From positions 1,364,001 to 1,428,000 of the forward strand of contig NZ_CP007501.1 in NCBI RefSeq assembly GCF_000973625.1: a stretch of 64,000 nucleotides of DNA, read 5' to 3'. Under the pieces are notes generated by a model that saw only the letters and a list, made by a program, of their open reading frames with translations, made no database searches and was not told the origin of the DNA. Below are positions 42,413 to 50,665 of the stretch, piece by piece (position 1 is the first letter of the stretch; every line of letters starts with the position of its first letter). Origin of the DNA: Polynucleobacter duraquae (GTDB lineage Bacteria; Pseudomonadota; Gammaproteobacteria; Burkholderiales; Burkholderiaceae). The translations under genes were made by a program, and so were the position numbers.

Positions 42413-42577
42413 ATGTCCCCTGTCCGAGAGCACTACAACCCGATTATTACGCAGTTATTGCGTGAACATGATCGCTTGCCACATGAGAATGTGGCTGAAC
42501 GAAAAAACTTCCAACGCAGAATTCTGTTCTTGATGACCACTATCAAGATGGAAGAGTTTGAGGACTCTTACAGTTAA
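42413..42577 (+). CDS. 54-residue protein of unknown function
   Basis: An open frame from ATG 42413 to TAA encodes 54 residues (MSPVREHYNPIITQLLREHD at the start), preceded by AAGGA at seven bases. The sequence is charged and helical with no membrane segment or signal peptide. Composition looks like a real soluble protein (RKNFQRRILFLMTTIKMEEF), and it fills the gap between fpr and the suyZ-like gene with which it converges (9 nt between stops). I do not recognise a family. Confidence 0.6.
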   Translation: MSPVREHYNPIITQLLREHDRLPHENVAERKNFQRRILFLMTTIKMEEFEDSYS

Positions 42578-42586
42578 AAATCTTTC

Positions 42587-43582
42587 TTACAAAGAGCTGC
42601 TAATAAAGATTAATCCGATTACAGCAATAAATACAGTTTCAACAACCAACATGACTACGGGTTGCCAACCTAATTTGGCCAACTCCTGAAAGTTGGTTTT
42701 CAGTCCAGCCGCGCCAATAGCAATTACCAACATCCAACGGGACATTTCACCAATAGATTGGGTAACTGAGCTTGGCAAAATCTGCATAGATGCAACGACT
42801 GATAGCGCCACAAACCCCAATAAGAATATCGGTATCAGGCGTAGACTTCCCCATCCTAAATGTTGAGATGATTTTTCAGCACCAAAGAAAATAGAGATAA
42901 ATAAAACGACAGGCAACAGAAGAGCGACGCGGAAAAGCTTCACAACAGTCGCTACATCCCCCGCCTCAGGGCCAAACAACATGCCCGCAGCAACTACCTG
43001 CGCCACATCATGAATGGTAGCCCCCAGAAAGATGCCAGCAGGTAAAGCGGTGATATCGAGCAACTGCAAGGCGAAAGGGTATACCACCATGGCTATAGTG
43101 GAGAGGACGGTTACCCCAACTACTACCAGGAGAGTAAATCGCTCATTCTCTTTTGTTTTTGGCAGAACTGAAGCTACCGCTAAAGCTGCTGAAGCTCCGC
43201 AAATACCAACGGATCCACCCGCAATCAATCCAAAATCTGGGGACAGCTTTAAGAGTTTGGCCAAGAAGAATCCCAAGGCTACCGTGGCAGCAACTGCAAA
43301 CATCACCATTAATCCGGTATTCAAACCAATTGCGCCAATATCAGCAAATGTAATCCGAATACCTAGAAATGCCACACCCAAACGGAGAACCGTTTTGGCG
43401 CAAAAATCAATTCCTGACTTTACTGCCTCATTGAGATATAAAAAATGGAGCGACAAACCAATCAGTAATGCGTACAACAACTGGGGGCCACCATAGTTCT
43501 CAGAAAGAAAACTGGTGGACATGGCAATGAGTAGGCAAACCAAAAGTCCTGGAGTATTTTTCCGAATGGTGGTCAACATCAA
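42587..43582 (-). CDS. suyZ: YeiH/SuyZ-family (COG2855) putative sulfate/sulfite exporter
   Basis: The 331 residues form about ten hydrophobic helices with the YeiH-family landmarks GVAFLGIRITFADIG, GGSVGICGASAALAVASVL and FLGATIHDVAQVVAAGMLFG. In Paracoccus pantotrophus, the COG2855 gene suyZ is co-transcribed with suyAB and is the proposed exporter of the sulfate formed from sulfolactate. Here it is the last gene of an operon whose first genes look like comC-suyA-suyB, one base after the GntR regulator. The symbol is by context; outside such operons YeiH function is undefined. Confidence 0.78.
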   Translation of the reverse strand: MMLTTIRKNTPGLLVCLLIAMSTSFLSENYGGPQLLYALLIGLSLHFLYLNEAVKSGIDFCAKTVLRLGVAFLGIRITFADIGAIGLNTGLMVMFAVAATVALGFFLAKLLKLSPDFGLIAGGSVGICGASAALAVASVLPKTKENERFTLLVVVGVTVLSTIAMVVYPFALQLLDITALPAGIFLGATIHDVAQVVAAGMLFGPEAGDVATVVKLFRVALLLPVVLFISIFFGAEKSSQHLGWGSLRLIPIFLLGFVALSVVASMQILPSSVTQSIGEMSRWMLVIAIGAAGLKTNFQELAKLGWQPVVMLVVETVFIAVIGLIFISSSL

Positions 43583-43583
43583 A

Positions 43584-44303
43584 CTAAGCTACCAACTCAC
43601 TGAAATACTCATGTTGAGTAGTATTTAAAGTAGAAACACGCCACTCTAGAGGCTCATCCTGAATGCCCAGCGCCACTCTTCGAATAACTAGTACGGGAGA
43701 CTCCGGATTTAATCCTAGCCATTCAGCGTGCTGTTTGCCTGCTAGGCCGGCACGCAAACGCTCGCTACTTCGCACAACAGTTTGGCCGTATTCCATTTGA
43801 TACATCTGATAAATACTACCTTTACGTTCAATAAAGTCTGCACGGGTTAAATTTTTAAACCTCTGCTTATCCAAGGTGATCTGATCGATCATGACGCACT
43901 GATCTTCCAATGACAGGCGATTGGTAATTCTCCAAACGGGTGCACCCTCTTTTATCCCTAACTTACTCGCCTCTTCCTTATTGGCAGTAGCGCTAATTAG
44001 GGAGACTAATTCAACTTTGGGGTAAACCTTTTTCTCAGCATCGTGTTTAACAATGTGAAAAAAATAATACAAAAGTCTTTTGAGATCATGCTCAACAACA
44101 TAGGTTCCCCTGCCTTGGCGTCGAACTACGATACCTTCCGCAACCAACTCGTCCACCGCTTTGCGCAGGGTACCTATAGATACATCTAACTCTTTTGACA
44201 AATCCTTTTCGGCAGGCAATGCCTGCCCCATAGGATATCGACCCCTGACCAGATCCTCGGTGATCTTTTGCTTAACTTCCTCGTAAGCGGTCAGGTTTCT
44301 CAT
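43584..44303 (-). CDS. GntR-family transcriptional regulator (HutC/UTRA type)
   Basis: An N-terminal winged helix (GQALPAEKDLSKELDVSIGT, then LRKAVDELVAEGIVVRRQGRGTYV) is followed by a UTRA ligand domain ending RRVALGIQDEPLEWRVSTLN. Length 239 is standard. It sits inside the operon between the sulfo-lyase large subunit (9 nt gap) and suyZ (1 nt gap), so it almost certainly controls this operon and its own expression. Its ligand would be a pathway sulfonate. The 30-bp palindrome at 46938-46967 is the natural candidate operator. Confidence 0.9.
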   Translation of the reverse strand: MRNLTAYEEVKQKITEDLVRGRYPMGQALPAEKDLSKELDVSIGTLRKAVDELVAEGIVVRRQGRGTYVVEHDLKRLLYYFFHIVKHDAEKKVYPKVELVSLISATANKEEASKLGIKEGAPVWRITNRLSLEDQCVMIDQITLDKQRFKNLTRADFIERKGSIYQMYQMEYGQTVVRSSERLRAGLAGKQHAEWLGLNPESPVLVIRRVALGIQDEPLEWRVSTLNTTQHEYFSELVA

Positions 44304-44312
44304 GCTGCAGTC

Positions 44313-45485
44313 TTATGCTGATTCGTATAAACGAGTCAATACGAACTCACGGTGACCGAGAATTTCAGAAGCAGTCAATTCACCATCAGCCGTACGCTTC
44401 AAGCAATCTAACAACTTGTTTCCTGCTTCATCCATATTCTCTTCGCGACGCAATAAGCCAGACACATCAACGTCGATATGCTCACCCATCGTGCGGACAG
44501 TCTTTGGATTAGCGCAAATCTTAATGACTGGAAGAATTGCATTACCGATCACATTACCCTGACCCGTTGGGAAGAAATGCGCAGTGAAGCCGGCGGCTGC
44601 ACACAAGGTGACCATTTCAGCAGCAGCTGATGATGAGTCCATAAAATGCAAACCAGGAATCTTCGGCTCCTCACCTTTATCCAGCACGCTATCCACAATA
44701 CATTTCTTACCAATTTTCTGGATATTACCCAAAGCCTTCTCTTCAATGGTTGTTAAACCACCTGCAATATTGCCTTTGGTTGGCTGAGAGTCAGAGAGAT
44801 CACTCGTCTTATGACGCTCAATCACATCCTGGTAGCGATCAAACATCTCGCGGAACTTTTTCTTCACTTCAGGAGTACGGCAACGCGCTTCAACTAAATG
44901 CTCGCCACCAGTTAACTCAGTAGTTTCACCAAACACCATGGTGGAGCCAATTTCATATAACTTATCAAAAGCATCACCCACGGTTGGGTTTGCACCACAT
45001 CCAGAAGTCGTATCGGATTCACCGCATTTGGTAGAAACCCATAGCTCAGATAATGGAGCAGAAACACGTTTTTGCTTAGATGCATGCTTCATCATGTTGT
45101 AGGCAGCTTTACTAGCGGAAGCAATGGTTGCTGTGTCGCCATTACCTTCGATCCAGAATCCCTCAACTGGCTTGCCTGATGCCTTGATGCCATCAACGAT
45201 AATTTTTGTCCATTGCGGCTCAATACCGATTACCACTACAGCAGCAACGTTCGGATTAGAACCTGTACCAATTAAGGTGCGAAAGTGTAAATCCAAGTCA
45301 GCTCCGAACTGTAAACGACCATAGGAGTGAGGGATTGCCATCGTTCCTTTGATGTTATTGGCTACTGCTTCACAGGCTGCATTGGATAAGTCATCCAAAG
45401 GCAAAATCAATACGTGATTACGAATACCCATGCGGCCGTTTTCACGGCGATAACCTAAAAAGGTCGCGTCTTTCAAATTAGTCAT
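44313..45485 (-). CDS. suyB: (2R)-sulfolactate sulfo-lyase large subunit (UxaA family)
   Basis: SuyAB cleaves 3-sulfolactate to pyruvate and sulfite. The 390-residue protein (about 42 kDa, as published for SuyB) belongs to the altronate/galactarate dehydratase large-subunit family: [19 protein letters not shown] at the N-terminus, [20 protein letters not shown], and cysteines in [20 protein letters not shown] that probably hold the Fe-S or iron centre. The assignment to sulfolactate rather than altronate rests on neighbours: a separate small SAF subunit, a COG2855 exporter and an Ldh2 dehydrogenase, with no uronate pathway genes. UxaA-type hydroxyacid dehydratase remains the alternative. Confidence 0.78.
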   Translation of the reverse strand: MTNLKDATFLGYRRENGRMGIRNHVLILPLDDLSNAACEAVANNIKGTMAIPHSYGRLQFGADLDLHFRTLIGTGSNPNVAAVVVIGIEPQWTKIIVDGIKASGKPVEGFWIEGNGDTATIASASKAAYNMMKHASKQKRVSAPLSELWVSTKCGESDTTSGCGANPTVGDAFDKLYEIGSTMVFGETTELTGGEHLVEARCRTPEVKKKFREMFDRYQDVIERHKTSDLSDSQPTKGNIAGGLTTIEEKALGNIQKIGKKCIVDSVLDKGEEPKIPGLHFMDSSSAAAEMVTLCAAAGFTAHFFPTGQGNVIGNAILPVIKICANPKTVRTMGEHIDVDVSGLLRREENMDEAGNKLLDCLKRTADGELTASEILGHREFVLTRLYESA

Positions 45486-45527
45486 TTTTTATATCTCTCT
45501 CAATGAATAGGTAGGTCAGGTACCGGA

Positions 45528-45809
45528 TTACCAGCGCTTAGTTTTTACGTTTTGGACGTGAAGATGCTCGCCCTTTTTGATTGGGGCTACTACCTTGCCA
45601 ATATCAACGCCGTATTTCATTACCGTGTCACCTGGCTTGAAATCGTTCAATGAAATTTTGTGACCAATAGGAATGTCACTTTCAGACTTGATATTTAGAG
45701 TAAGGTCACCATCCATAACCCAACCAATTAGGTCTGTTCCAGCCTTTACATCCTCGACTACTACTACACCTACGCCATCTGCTGGCTCATGCACGACAAA
45801 GTGGATCAT
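45528..45809 (-). CDS. suyA: (2R)-sulfolactate sulfo-lyase small subunit (SAF domain)
   Basis: This 93-residue protein is a single SAF domain, the small subunit of split UxaA-type lyases. Landmarks are VHEPADGVGVVVVEDVKAGT, IPIGHKISLNDFKPGD and KYGVDIGKVVAPIKKGEHLH. Its size (about 10 kDa) is close to the 8-kDa alpha subunit reported from Paracoccus. It lies 42 nt upstream of suyB and 33 nt downstream of the Ldh2 gene, all on one strand. Altronate dehydratases are usually single-chain with this domain fused; the split favours SuyA. Confidence 0.78.
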   Translation of the reverse strand: MIHFVVHEPADGVGVVVVEDVKAGTDLIGWVMDGDLTLNIKSESDIPIGHKISLNDFKPGDTVMKYGVDIGKVVAPIKKGEHLHVQNVKTKRW

Positions 45810-45842
45810 TACTATCTCCTCAATAATCTCGTTTATAAAAAA

Positions 45843-46853
45843 CTACTCAGTCCATGACTGGCGAATGCCAGTCTGAATTTCTTCCACAACCACATCTGAA
45901 ACTGTGACGCCATCACTCAATCCTGTAGCGCGCTGCTGAAAACGACGTTGTCCAGGAAGACGGGTACCAGCATCGGCACTTAAAACCTGCAAGAAATCCT
46001 GAATACGGCTAGCGAAAATAGATGCGCCCGCCAAACCAGGATCAATCGTTAATATCAACTGTCCAATACGCGGGCGATTACCTTTAGGATCAAAAAAGGA
46101 ATCCGCCTCATAAGAAAAGCGACTACCTGAAAGTCCAACTACTAGCAATTCAACAATGAGGGCAAGCAAGGCTCCTTTATCGCCACCCAAAGGAAGCATT
46201 AAGCCCTTCAAGCCCTCTTGCGGATCAGTAGTCGGCTTACCATCTGCAGTCAATGCCCAGCCTTCTGGAATGGCTTGACCATTTTTTGCTGCAACCAATA
46301 GCTTTCCGCGGGCTACTGCGGAAAGTGACATGTCTATAACTAAAGGATCGCCGCCAGGGGTAGGGAAAGCCGCAGCTAGGGGATTAGTTCCAAAGATGGC
46401 TCTGCTACCACCAACCATTGGCATAGCAGCTGGAGTATTTCCAAACAACAAGGAGACGTAACCTGCTCGTGCCGCAGCTTCAACATAATGCCCCGCAACA
46501 CCAAAATGATGGCTATTAGTCACAGCCACTAAACCAAGACCATTTTTTGAAGCTAGACTCACCGACAGGTCAGTTGCAAACCGTAGTGCAGGAAAAGCTA
46601 GGCCATCACGCGCATCGACCAAAGCAGCTGCCGTTTTAAATGGCCGAACCCTTAACTTAGGATCTAGCTCAATTCGGCCATTTTTTGCATGTGCAGCATA
46701 TTGGGGAACTCTCGCCAAGCCATGCGAAGCCAACCCATCCAACTCCGCCAGTGCCAGAAACTGTGCAGTCTCATAAGCCGCCTTTGAATTGATACCGGCA
46801 GCCTGAAGGCCTTTGTTTGCTAGCTCAAGAATCTCTGGATAGCTCAGATTCAT
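45843..46853 (-). CDS. comC: Ldh2-family (malate/L-sulfolactate) dehydrogenase, ComC-like
   Basis: The protein has the Ldh2 fold landmarks: the catalytic His in TNSHHFGVAGHYVEAA, the cofactor-binding GTNPLAAAFPTPGGDPLVID, and GDKGALLALIVELLVVGLSG near the C-terminal half. Family members oxidise or reduce 2-hydroxy acids with NAD(P); ComC of methanogens and of Chromohalobacter acts on (R/L)-sulfolactate. As the first gene of the suyAB operon it probably interconverts sulfopyruvate and the sulfolactate isomer that SuyAB cleaves. No partner (S)-specific dehydrogenase (SlcC) is in the window. The specific substrate is inferred from context. Confidence 0.75.
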   Translation of the reverse strand: MNLSYPEILELANKGLQAAGINSKAAYETAQFLALAELDGLASHGLARVPQYAAHAKNGRIELDPKLRVRPFKTAAALVDARDGLAFPALRFATDLSVSLASKNGLGLVAVTNSHHFGVAGHYVEAAARAGYVSLLFGNTPAAMPMVGGSRAIFGTNPLAAAFPTPGGDPLVIDMSLSAVARGKLLVAAKNGQAIPEGWALTADGKPTTDPQEGLKGLMLPLGGDKGALLALIVELLVVGLSGSRFSYEADSFFDPKGNRPRIGQLILTIDPGLAGASIFASRIQDFLQVLSADAGTRLPGQRRFQQRATGLSDGVTVSDVVVEEIQTGIRQSWTE

Positions 46854-47140
46854 GAATGCTCCCCATGAATGAAGTCGCCTAAATACAGGGTTTTCAGGGC
46901 TTGACTAGATCTAGCTTTAGGGAACAAAATAACTGACATATCTGAATCATATAGATGATTTAGATATCTTGCAATACCCAATTCGTGGTGCAGCGCAGAA
47001 AGTATCTTGAAGCACTGCAGGAGGAATGGAGGAGACAGAAGTAATGAATAAGCATATAACTATTAAATAGCAGTTGAGTATATTTTTTTCATAGCGAAAT
47101 AGCTAAGATATAAAGATCAAATTACCACTGGAGGTCACCG
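46854..47140. promoter_or_regulatory. divergent control region of the sulfolactate locus
   Basis: This 287-bp gap separates the minus-strand dehydrogenase operon from the plus-strand solute-binding protein gene. It holds the 30-bp palindrome, purine-rich ribosome-site-like strings (47019-47035) and a TATATTTTTTT stretch. The binding-protein gene has its own Shine-Dalgarno GGAGG six bases before ATG 47141. Confidence 0.6.
46938..46967. promoter_or_regulatory. 30-bp near-perfect palindrome, candidate operator
   Basis: Arms ATATCTGAATCAT (46938-46950) and ATGATTTAGATAT (46955-46967) match at 12 of 13 positions around a 4-bp ATAG centre. Position and size suit a dimeric regulator such as the GntR protein of the adjacent operon, possibly controlling both directions. 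Confidence 0.65.
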
Positions 47141-48127
47141 ATGTTGAAGATTCAAAAATTGAAGATAAGCAGACGTTTAGTTTTACTTGCAGGAGCGCTG
47201 ACTCTTGCATTCCCCCAATTAGCAACAGCACAATCCTGGCCAACAAAGCCGATTAAATTAATCATTCCTTTTGCAGCCGGCGGCACCACCGATATTCTTG
47301 GCCGACTCTTAGCTCAGCAGTTAACAAAAGATTTAGGACAAAACGTCATTGTTGAAAATAAAGGCGGTGCTGGTGGCAATATCGCTGCTGAATTTGTAGC
47401 GCAAGCACCAGCAGATGGCTATACCATCATGCTCGCCTCAGGCAGTATGCTTACCGTGAATCCCAGTTTATATAAAAGATTGCCAGTAAATTACAGCAAA
47501 GATTTTGTGAACATTACTAATGTTGCTAGCGGCCCCATGTTGCTATCTGTCAGCAGCAAAATCCCAGTCAAGAATTTAAATGAATTTATTACCTATGCAA
47601 AAACTAAGGATCTGAATTTTGGCTCTGCAGGCATTGGAAGCCAAGTTCATATGGCCGCTGAAAACCTAACCTACTCTGCCAACATTCCGGCGACTCATGT
47701 TCCATATAAGGGTGAATCTGCTGCCATCAATGACTTAGTGTCTGGGCAAATCGACTTTATGGTTGGCAACCTCACTGCCGCAACAGGTTTTGCCAAAGCT
47801 GGTCAGATTAAGCCGCTTGCTGTAACTAGCGCTAAACGTGTCAAGCAACTTCCCGATGTTCCAACAGTTGCCGAAAGCGGAATCCCCGGATTTGAAAGCA
47901 CTGGTTGGTTTGGTTTAGTGGCACCGGCCAACACTCCTAAGGTCATTACGGACAAAATCTATGATGCCACTGTGAAAGCGGTGAAGTCAGATGCCATGCA
48001 AAAGAGCTTGGAGCTTAATGGCTTAACCCCGGTTGTGAATTCTCAGAAAGACTTTGATGCTCAGATTAAAGCTGAGTTAGTTAACTGGGAAAAAGTAATT
48101 AAGGGTCGCAACATTAGCACCCAGTAA
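47141..48127 (+). CDS. Bug-family (tripartite tricarboxylate transporter type) solute-binding protein
   Basis: This is a periplasmic substrate-binding protein for carboxylate uptake. A signal peptide (basic KISRR, hydrophobic LVLLAGALTLAFPQLATA, cleavage near AQS) precedes the family start WPTKPIKLIIPFAAGGTTDI. Other landmarks are ENKGGAGGNIAAEFVAQAPA and PATHVPYKGESAAINDLVSG, and the C-terminal PDVPTVAESGIPGFESTGWFG. Length 328 is standard. It diverges from the suy operon; in Chromohalobacter a TTT transporter (SlcHFG) imports sulfolactate, so that substrate is plausible. No TctA/TctB membrane genes are nearby, so it must borrow them or act otherwise. Confidence 0.88.
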   Translation: MLKIQKLKISRRLVLLAGALTLAFPQLATAQSWPTKPIKLIIPFAAGGTTDILGRLLAQQLTKDLGQNVIVENKGGAGGNIAAEFVAQAPADGYTIMLASGSMLTVNPSLYKRLPVNYSKDFVNITNVASGPMLLSVSSKIPVKNLNEFITYAKTKDLNFGSAGIGSQVHMAAENLTYSANIPATHVPYKGESAAINDLVSGQIDFMVGNLTAATGFAKAGQIKPLAVTSAKRVKQLPDVPTVAESGIPGFESTGWFGLVAPANTPKVITDKIYDATVKAVKSDAMQKSLELNGLTPVVNSQKDFDAQIKAELVNWEKVIKGRNISTQ

Positions 48128-48138
48128 GAATTACTAGC

Positions 48139-48180
48139 GGAATATAAAAAGCGAGGATTTATCCTCGCTTTTTATATTCC
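48139..48180. terminator. long bidirectional terminator between the binding-protein and TauE/SafE genes
   Basis: A perfect 20-bp inverted repeat (GGAATATAAAAAGCGAGGAT / its complement) with a 2-nt centre. The G-C-rich top flanked by A and T runs gives a terminator shape on both strands (GCGAGGA hairpin then TTTTTATATT). It lies between two convergent genes. Confidence 0.85.
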
Positions 48181-48192
48181 CTGAAAAATATT

Positions 48193-48936
48193 TTACGTTA
48201 GCTGTCTAAACAATAACATTGAACCCGCAAATACTAATATCGACCCATAGGCGATGCGCATGGAAGTGTTGCTTAGCTTCGTGTGAACATGTGAGCCTGT
48301 CCATATCCCCAAGAAAGTGACAGGCATTAAGCAAACCGCGAGGCCGATTACCTCCCAGCTCAAGATGAGTCCCGTGACCAACATTAAGGTGAGCCGCAAA
48401 AATGTCAGCATAAAAATAGCGAATGCCATAGTTGCACGAAGCACTTTGGGATTATTAATTCTTAAGCCAAGGTAAGAGACATACACTGGTCCACCAGTTG
48501 CAAAAAGAGCTGTAAATACACCGCCAAAGAATCCAAATGGCACTGCCCACCATCTGTTAATTGGATCCCGAGAATCAACATTTCTTTGAACCAAAACACG
48601 CACGCCGTTAACAGCTGCAAATATCCCAAGAATCAGTAGCAAGGGTTCGCTTGGTGCCTTTACCAATAAAAAGATACCCAAGACCATTCCGACTAAGCTA
48701 AAAGGAAATAGCCATTTCAATTCTTGGATATTTGCATCGCTGGATGACTTTCTACCGATGTAAAGCGAAGCGCAGATATCAATGATGACCATCATGGGAA
48801 CTACAACCTTGAGGGGGTATATCTGTACCAGCAAAGGGACGGCTACTATTGACGAGCCAAATCCTGAAACTCCAAAGATGAAGAATCCACAAAGAACTAT
48901 TAAAGCTGATAGCGCAAATGAGGCCGGCTCAATCAA
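48193..48936 (-). CDS. TauE/SafE-family sulfite/organosulfonate exporter
   Basis: The 247 residues form about eight hydrophobic helices with the family repeats GVSGFGSSIVAVPLLVQIYP and FGFFGGVFTALFATGGPVYV. TauE/SafE proteins are putative exporters of sulfite or sulfoacetate in sulfonate pathways. Start is taken as TTG 48936, 10 nt after the flavoprotein stop, so it is the last gene of the Fe-S/cytochrome/fumarase/flavoprotein operon. Together with suyZ it gives this locus two candidate sulfur-oxyanion exporters. Confidence 0.82.
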   Translation of the reverse strand: MIEPASFALSALIVLCGFFIFGVSGFGSSIVAVPLLVQIYPLKVVVPMMVIIDICASLYIGRKSSSDANIQELKWLFPFSLVGMVLGIFLLVKAPSEPLLLILGIFAAVNGVRVLVQRNVDSRDPINRWWAVPFGFFGGVFTALFATGGPVYVSYLGLRINNPKVLRATMAFAIFMLTFLRLTLMLVTGLILSWEVIGLAVCLMPVTFLGIWTGSHVHTKLSNTSMRIAYGSILVFAGSMLLFRQLT

Positions 48937-48946
48937 TTCAAAAATA

Positions 48947-50665
48947 TTAAGCCTCTACCAAAATAGTCTCGCCAGGCTTCACCATCGTAAATTGAACTGG
49001 CCTGTTTTTAATTTCTAATCCTTCTATACCCAGATGGACAGCGGTAAAGTAAGACTCCTCCAAAGAGCCGGGCTGCGGAAAATCTTCACGATAATGCGCT
49101 CCTCTTGAGTTTTCTCGGGCAAGAGCAGCATCTGCTACCGACTTGCTCACTAAGATCAGGTTACTTAAATTCATCCAATCTTGCCAAGTAATGCTGTACT
49201 CCCTCTGGATGTCGCCAACCCCTATTTGGTGCAGCTGCTGATCTAGTTGATCGAGCTTCACGCGAGCACGTAACAAGCTTTCTCTTGTTCTGGAAATGCC
49301 CACGTCATCCCACATACATTCTGCTAGGGCATCACGAATCGATTCAATATCGCCAGCCGGTCTCTCCAATGGGGCCTCATGCGCCTTGATGCTAGCAAGT
49401 ACCTCTTCCATATTGCACTCTTGCAGACTCTGGGACACAACCCAATTTGCCATCTCTTCACCGGCAATGCCGCCAAATACAGTTGAATTAGCTACACCAT
49501 TGCCACCCAGGCGATTTGCTCCGTGCACCCCTCCAGTATCTTCACCTGCTGCAAATAAACCTGGTAACTCGGTACTGCAATCCGCCTTGAAAATTAATCC
49601 GCCCATCATGTAATGCGCAGTTGGAACGACCTCTACGAGATCTCCGGCCAAATCAAAACCGCTGTCCGCACAACGCTCGACCATGCCTTTAAATAGCTTG
49701 CGCACATTATCAGGACCTAAGTGACTCATCTGAATATAGACACCGCCGTTTGGTGTAGATCTACCTGCACGAATTTCAGAATTAATCGATCGCGAAACGA
49801 TATCCCGAGTAGCCCGTTCATTGCGCGGATCGTAGTTACCCATGAAGCGTTCTTTATTGCCATTGAGCAAATATCCGCCTGCGCCACGTAATCCTTCCTC
49901 AAGTACGGTTCCCGTCATCCTAGTGCCAGGTCCCGCCAGTAAGCCGGTAGGATGAAATTGCACCATCTCCATATCGCGCAGAGTAAGACCTGCACGAAGT
50001 GCCATAGCCAAGCCATCACAGCTCTTATCACCCGATGGTGTGTGGTACTTGTACATGGTAGGTCCACCACCGGTAGCCAGCAGAACTGCCTTTGCTCGCA
50101 CTAGGGTGAATTGACCAGTCGTCATATCGAGCATCAATACACCAGCGAGAGACTTTCCATCAGCACTATGAATTAACTCGACTGCCCTATGCTCCTCAAG
50201 TCGATGAATTCCTCTTGCCCATACTTGCTCAGCCAGTCGACTGATAATTTCAATTCCAGTTAAATCGCCCTTGTGAACTGTCCGGTCAAAAGTTTGCCCC
50301 GCAAATGCTTTTTGATGAACTGTGCCATCTGGATTGCGATCAAAGAAACAGCCGAGCTCATTCTCAAGCTCACGAATACGTTCAACCGACTTATTTACCA
50401 ATGTCCATGCCAACTCTTGGTCCGACAACCATTTACCACCTTCGATTGTGTCCATAAAATGACGTTCAACAGAGTCGCCCTCTGCCAGCGCCACGTTATA
50501 ACCACCTTGCACCATGCGAGTACAACCACATTTACCCAGCAATCCTTTTACGGCAATGGTGATGTGCAGATTTGGATTAGTTTGGTGGGCGTGTAGAGCT
50601 GCAAAAAGCCCTGCACCGCCAGAACCTAGAATGAGAATGTCTGTCTCAAGAGTAGTGATATTCAT
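48947..50665 (-). CDS. SdhA/FrdA-like flavoprotein without the covalent-FAD histidine
   Basis: The 572 residues show the fumarate reductase/succinate dehydrogenase flavoprotein plan: dinucleotide site ILGSGGAGLFAALHA near residue 12, active-site FHPTG, LEEGLRGAGGYLLN, the catalytic PTAHYMMGG and ANRLGGNGVANS. Where SdhA/FrdA have the FAD-linked His (SHT in the E. coli protein), this one reads GKCGCTRMVQGG, with Cys48 in the corresponding place, so FAD is probably not bound through His. Such His-lacking variants of E. coli FrdA keep fumarate reduction but lose succinate oxidation. It overlaps the fumarase beta gene by 4 nt and ends an unusual Fe-S-first operon. Substrate may not be succinate. 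Confidence 0.85.
   Translation of the reverse strand: MNITTLETDILILGSGGAGLFAALHAHQTNPNLHITIAVKGLLGKCGCTRMVQGGYNVALAEGDSVERHFMDTIEGGKWLSDQELAWTLVNKSVERIRELENELGCFFDRNPDGTVHQKAFAGQTFDRTVHKGDLTGIEIISRLAEQVWARGIHRLEEHRAVELIHSADGKSLAGVLMLDMTTGQFTLVRAKAVLLATGGGPTMYKYHTPSGDKSCDGLAMALRAGLTLRDMEMVQFHPTGLLAGPGTRMTGTVLEEGLRGAGGYLLNGNKERFMGNYDPRNERATRDIVSRSINSEIRAGRSTPNGGVYIQMSHLGPDNVRKLFKGMVERCADSGFDLAGDLVEVVPTAHYMMGGLIFKADCSTELPGLFAAGEDTGGVHGANRLGGNGVANSTVFGGIAGEEMANWVVSQSLQECNMEEVLASIKAHEAPLERPAGDIESIRDALAECMWDDVGISRTRESLLRARVKLDQLDQQLHQIGVGDIQREYSITWQDWMNLSNLILVSKSVADAALARENSRGAHYREDFPQPGSLEESYFTAVHLGIEGLEIKNRPVQFTMVKPGETILVEA

Noticed and set aside
47026..47070. Short frames of 14 and 8 codons after AGGAGG/GGAGGAG, upstream of the solute-binding protein gene
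   Set aside because: A leader peptide was considered, but the first site is one base from its ATG, the peptides show no regulatory codon runs and no attenuator hairpin follows.
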